Assembly: GCA_007280315.1 (NCBI GenBank)
Contig: QYQC01000086.1
Coordinates: 1-35,696 of the forward strand
Direction of reading: 5' to 3'
DNA: 35,696 nt
From: Betaproteobacteria bacterium
GTDB lineage: Bacteria; Pseudomonadota; Gammaproteobacteria; Burkholderiales; SG8-39
Position numbers and translations under genes: made by a program. This document shows, one piece after another, positions 34,201 to 35,696 of the stretch. Each line of letters starts with the position of its first letter. Positions within the stretch are counted from its first letter, which is position 1. The notes beneath the pieces are model-generated. The model saw only the letters and a list, made by a program, of their open reading frames with translations. It had not been told where the DNA came from and made no database searches.

Positions 34201-35696
34201 CTAGAACAGCCCCACCACTTTGCCATCGACCAGGTCGATCTTGTTGGCCGAGGGCACCTTGGGCAGCCCGGGCATGGTCATGATGTCCCCGCACACCATC
34301 ACCACGAACTCCGCACCGGCGGCGAGCCGCACCTCGCGGATGTTGATCACGTGGTTCTCCGGCGCCCCGCGCAGCTGCGCATCGGTGGAGAACGAGTACT
34401 GCGTCTTCGCCACGCACACCGGGTAATGCCCGTAGCCCTCCTCCTGCAGCTTCCTGATCTGGTTGCGCACCTTCGCATCGGCGGTCACCTCGGCCGCGCG
34501 GTAGACCTTCTTCGCAATCTTGTTCACCTTGTCCCACAGGCTGTCGGCGTCTTCGTAGACAAAGCTAAAGCTCGATTTCTGCTCGCACATCTGCACCACC
34601 ATTTTCGCCAGCTCGGCCGCCCCCTTGCCCCCGTCGGCCCAGTGCGTCGCCAGCACCACCTTCACCCCGAGCTTGGCCATGCGCGCCTTGAGCATGTCCA
34701 CCTCGGCCGCCGTGTCGCTGGTGAAGTGGTTGATCGACACCACGCAGGGGATGCCATACACCCGCTGCACGTTGTCCACATGGCGCTCCAGGTTCACCAG
34801 CCCCTTGTCCAGCGCCGCGAGGTTCTCCTGCGTGATCGTCTTTAACTCCGCCCCGCCGTGGTACTTCATCGCCCGCACCGTAGCCACGATCACCGCGGCA
34901 GACGGGCGCAGCCCGCTCTTGCGGCACTTGATGTCGATGAACTTCTCCGCCCCCAGGTCGGCGCCGAATCCGGCCTCGGTCACGACATAGTCGGCAAGCT
35001 TCAACGCCGTCTTGGTGGCAATCACCGAGTTGCACCCGTGCGCGATGTTGGCGAACGGCCCCCCGTGGATGAAAGCGGGGCTGTTCTCCAGCGTCTGCAC
35101 CAGGTTGGGCGCCAGAGCGTCGCGCAGCAACACCGTCATCGCCCCGTGCGCATTCAGCTCGCGTGCGTACACCGGCTTCTGCTCACGCGTATAGGCCACC
35201 ACAATGTTTCCCAGGCGCTGCTTCAGGTCCTCGAGCGAATTCGACAGGCAGAATATCGCCATCACCTCGGAGGCCACCACGATGTCGAACCCGTCCCCGC
35301 GCGGATAGCCGTTGCCCGGCCCGCCCAGAGACACCACGATGTCGCGCAGCGCCCGGTCGTTCATGTCCACCACCCGCTTCCACGCGATGCGGCGCACGTC
35401 GATCCCGAGCTCGTTGCCGTGGTGGATGTGGTTGTCCAAGAGCGCCGCCAGCAGGTTGTTCGCCAGCGCGATCGCGGAGAAGTCCCCGGTAAAATGCAGA
35501 TTGATGTCCTCCATCGGCACCACCTGCGCGTAACCGCCCCCGGCCGCGCCCCCTTTCATGCCGAACACCGGTCCGAGCGAGGGCTCGCGCAGGCAGATCA
35601 TCGCCTTCTTGCCGATGTGGTTGAGCGCATCCCCCAGCCCCACCGTCGTCGTCGTCTTGCCCTCCCCCGCCGGGGTCGGGCTGATCGCCGTCACCA
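34201..35696 (-). CDS. fhs: Formate-tetrahydrofolate ligase, N-terminus beyond the window
   Basis: [75 protein letters not shown]...; the first in-frame ATG (35694) is internal to the conserved P-loop region, so the real start is outside the window. Confidence 0.95.
   Translation of the reverse strand, partial: VTAISPTPAGEGKTTTTVGLGDALNHIGKKAMICLREPSLGPVFGMKGGAAGGGYAQVVPMEDINLHFTGDFSAIALANNLLAALLDNHIHHGNELGIDVRRIAWKRVVDMNDRALRDIVVSLGGPGNGYPRGDGFDIVVASEVMAIFCLSNSLEDLKQRLGNIVVAYTREQKPVYARELNAHGAMTVLLRDALAPNLVQTLENSPAFIHGGPFANIAHGCNSVIATKTALKLADYVVTEAGFGADLGAEKFIDIKCRKSGLRPSAAVIVATVRAMKYHGGAELKTITQENLAALDKGLVNLERHVDNVQRVYGIPCVVSINHFTSDTAAEVDMLKARMAKLGVKVVLATHWADGGKGAAELAKMVVQMCEQKSSFSFVYEDADSLWDKVNKIAKKVYRAAEVTADAKVRNQIRKLQEEGYGHYPVCVAKTQYSFSTDAQLRGAPENHVINIREVRLAAGAEFVVMVCGDIMTMPGLPKVPSANKIDLVDGKVVGLF

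Noticed and set aside
1-35696. CRISPR array, tRNA or rRNA genes, IS transposase or integrase
   Set aside because: I saw no regularly spaced direct repeats, no tRNA-like or rRNA sequences and no transposase/recombinase ORFs. A dedicated scan (tRNAscan-SE, CRISPR finder) would settle this.

Overview
GC-rich window that looks betaproteobacterial, judged from gene content only. It holds about 20 coding genes, mostly on the minus strand, in four blocks. (1) ~1-11.1 kb: a glycosylation island. It has a tandem array of SPINDLY/O-GlcNAc-transferase-like TPR-GT41 proteins (four ORFs, five catalytic units, one ORF being a double TPR-GT41 fusion, the last ORF running off the window). These lie directly downstream of a Ser/Thr-rich type IV pilin gene and next to a TPR/GT9-like protein and a GT8-like glycosyltransferase. 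(2) 11.2-11.7 kb: a small conserved ORF convergent with the next block, separated from it by a 122-bp MITE-like element carrying a bidirectional terminator. (3) 11.7-24.4 kb: a signalling block of CHASE2-Ser/Thr kinase, PP2C phosphatase, double-FHA protein, CHASE2-class III adenylate cyclase, MBL-fold class II cNMP phosphodiesterase, cNMP-binding-rhodanese fusion, GAF-PilB/GspE-type ATPase and GAF-HD-GYP. (4) 25-35.7 kb: an oxalate/C1 block of formyltransferase (ALDH1L1 N-domain-like), frc, oxc, a divergent Crp/Fnr-family regulator, a tctCBA transporter, TerC and fhs (partial). Main observations: the pilin-linked five-unit GT41 array; the kinase/cAMP/rhodanese module; two FNR/FixK-like boxes (TTGAY-N4-RTCAA) placed upstream of oxc/regulator and tctC; a 25-codon ORF that is a truncated duplicate of the formyltransferase N-terminus; and a MITE-like element. 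All assignments come from reading translations and motifs by eye; no database search was run.
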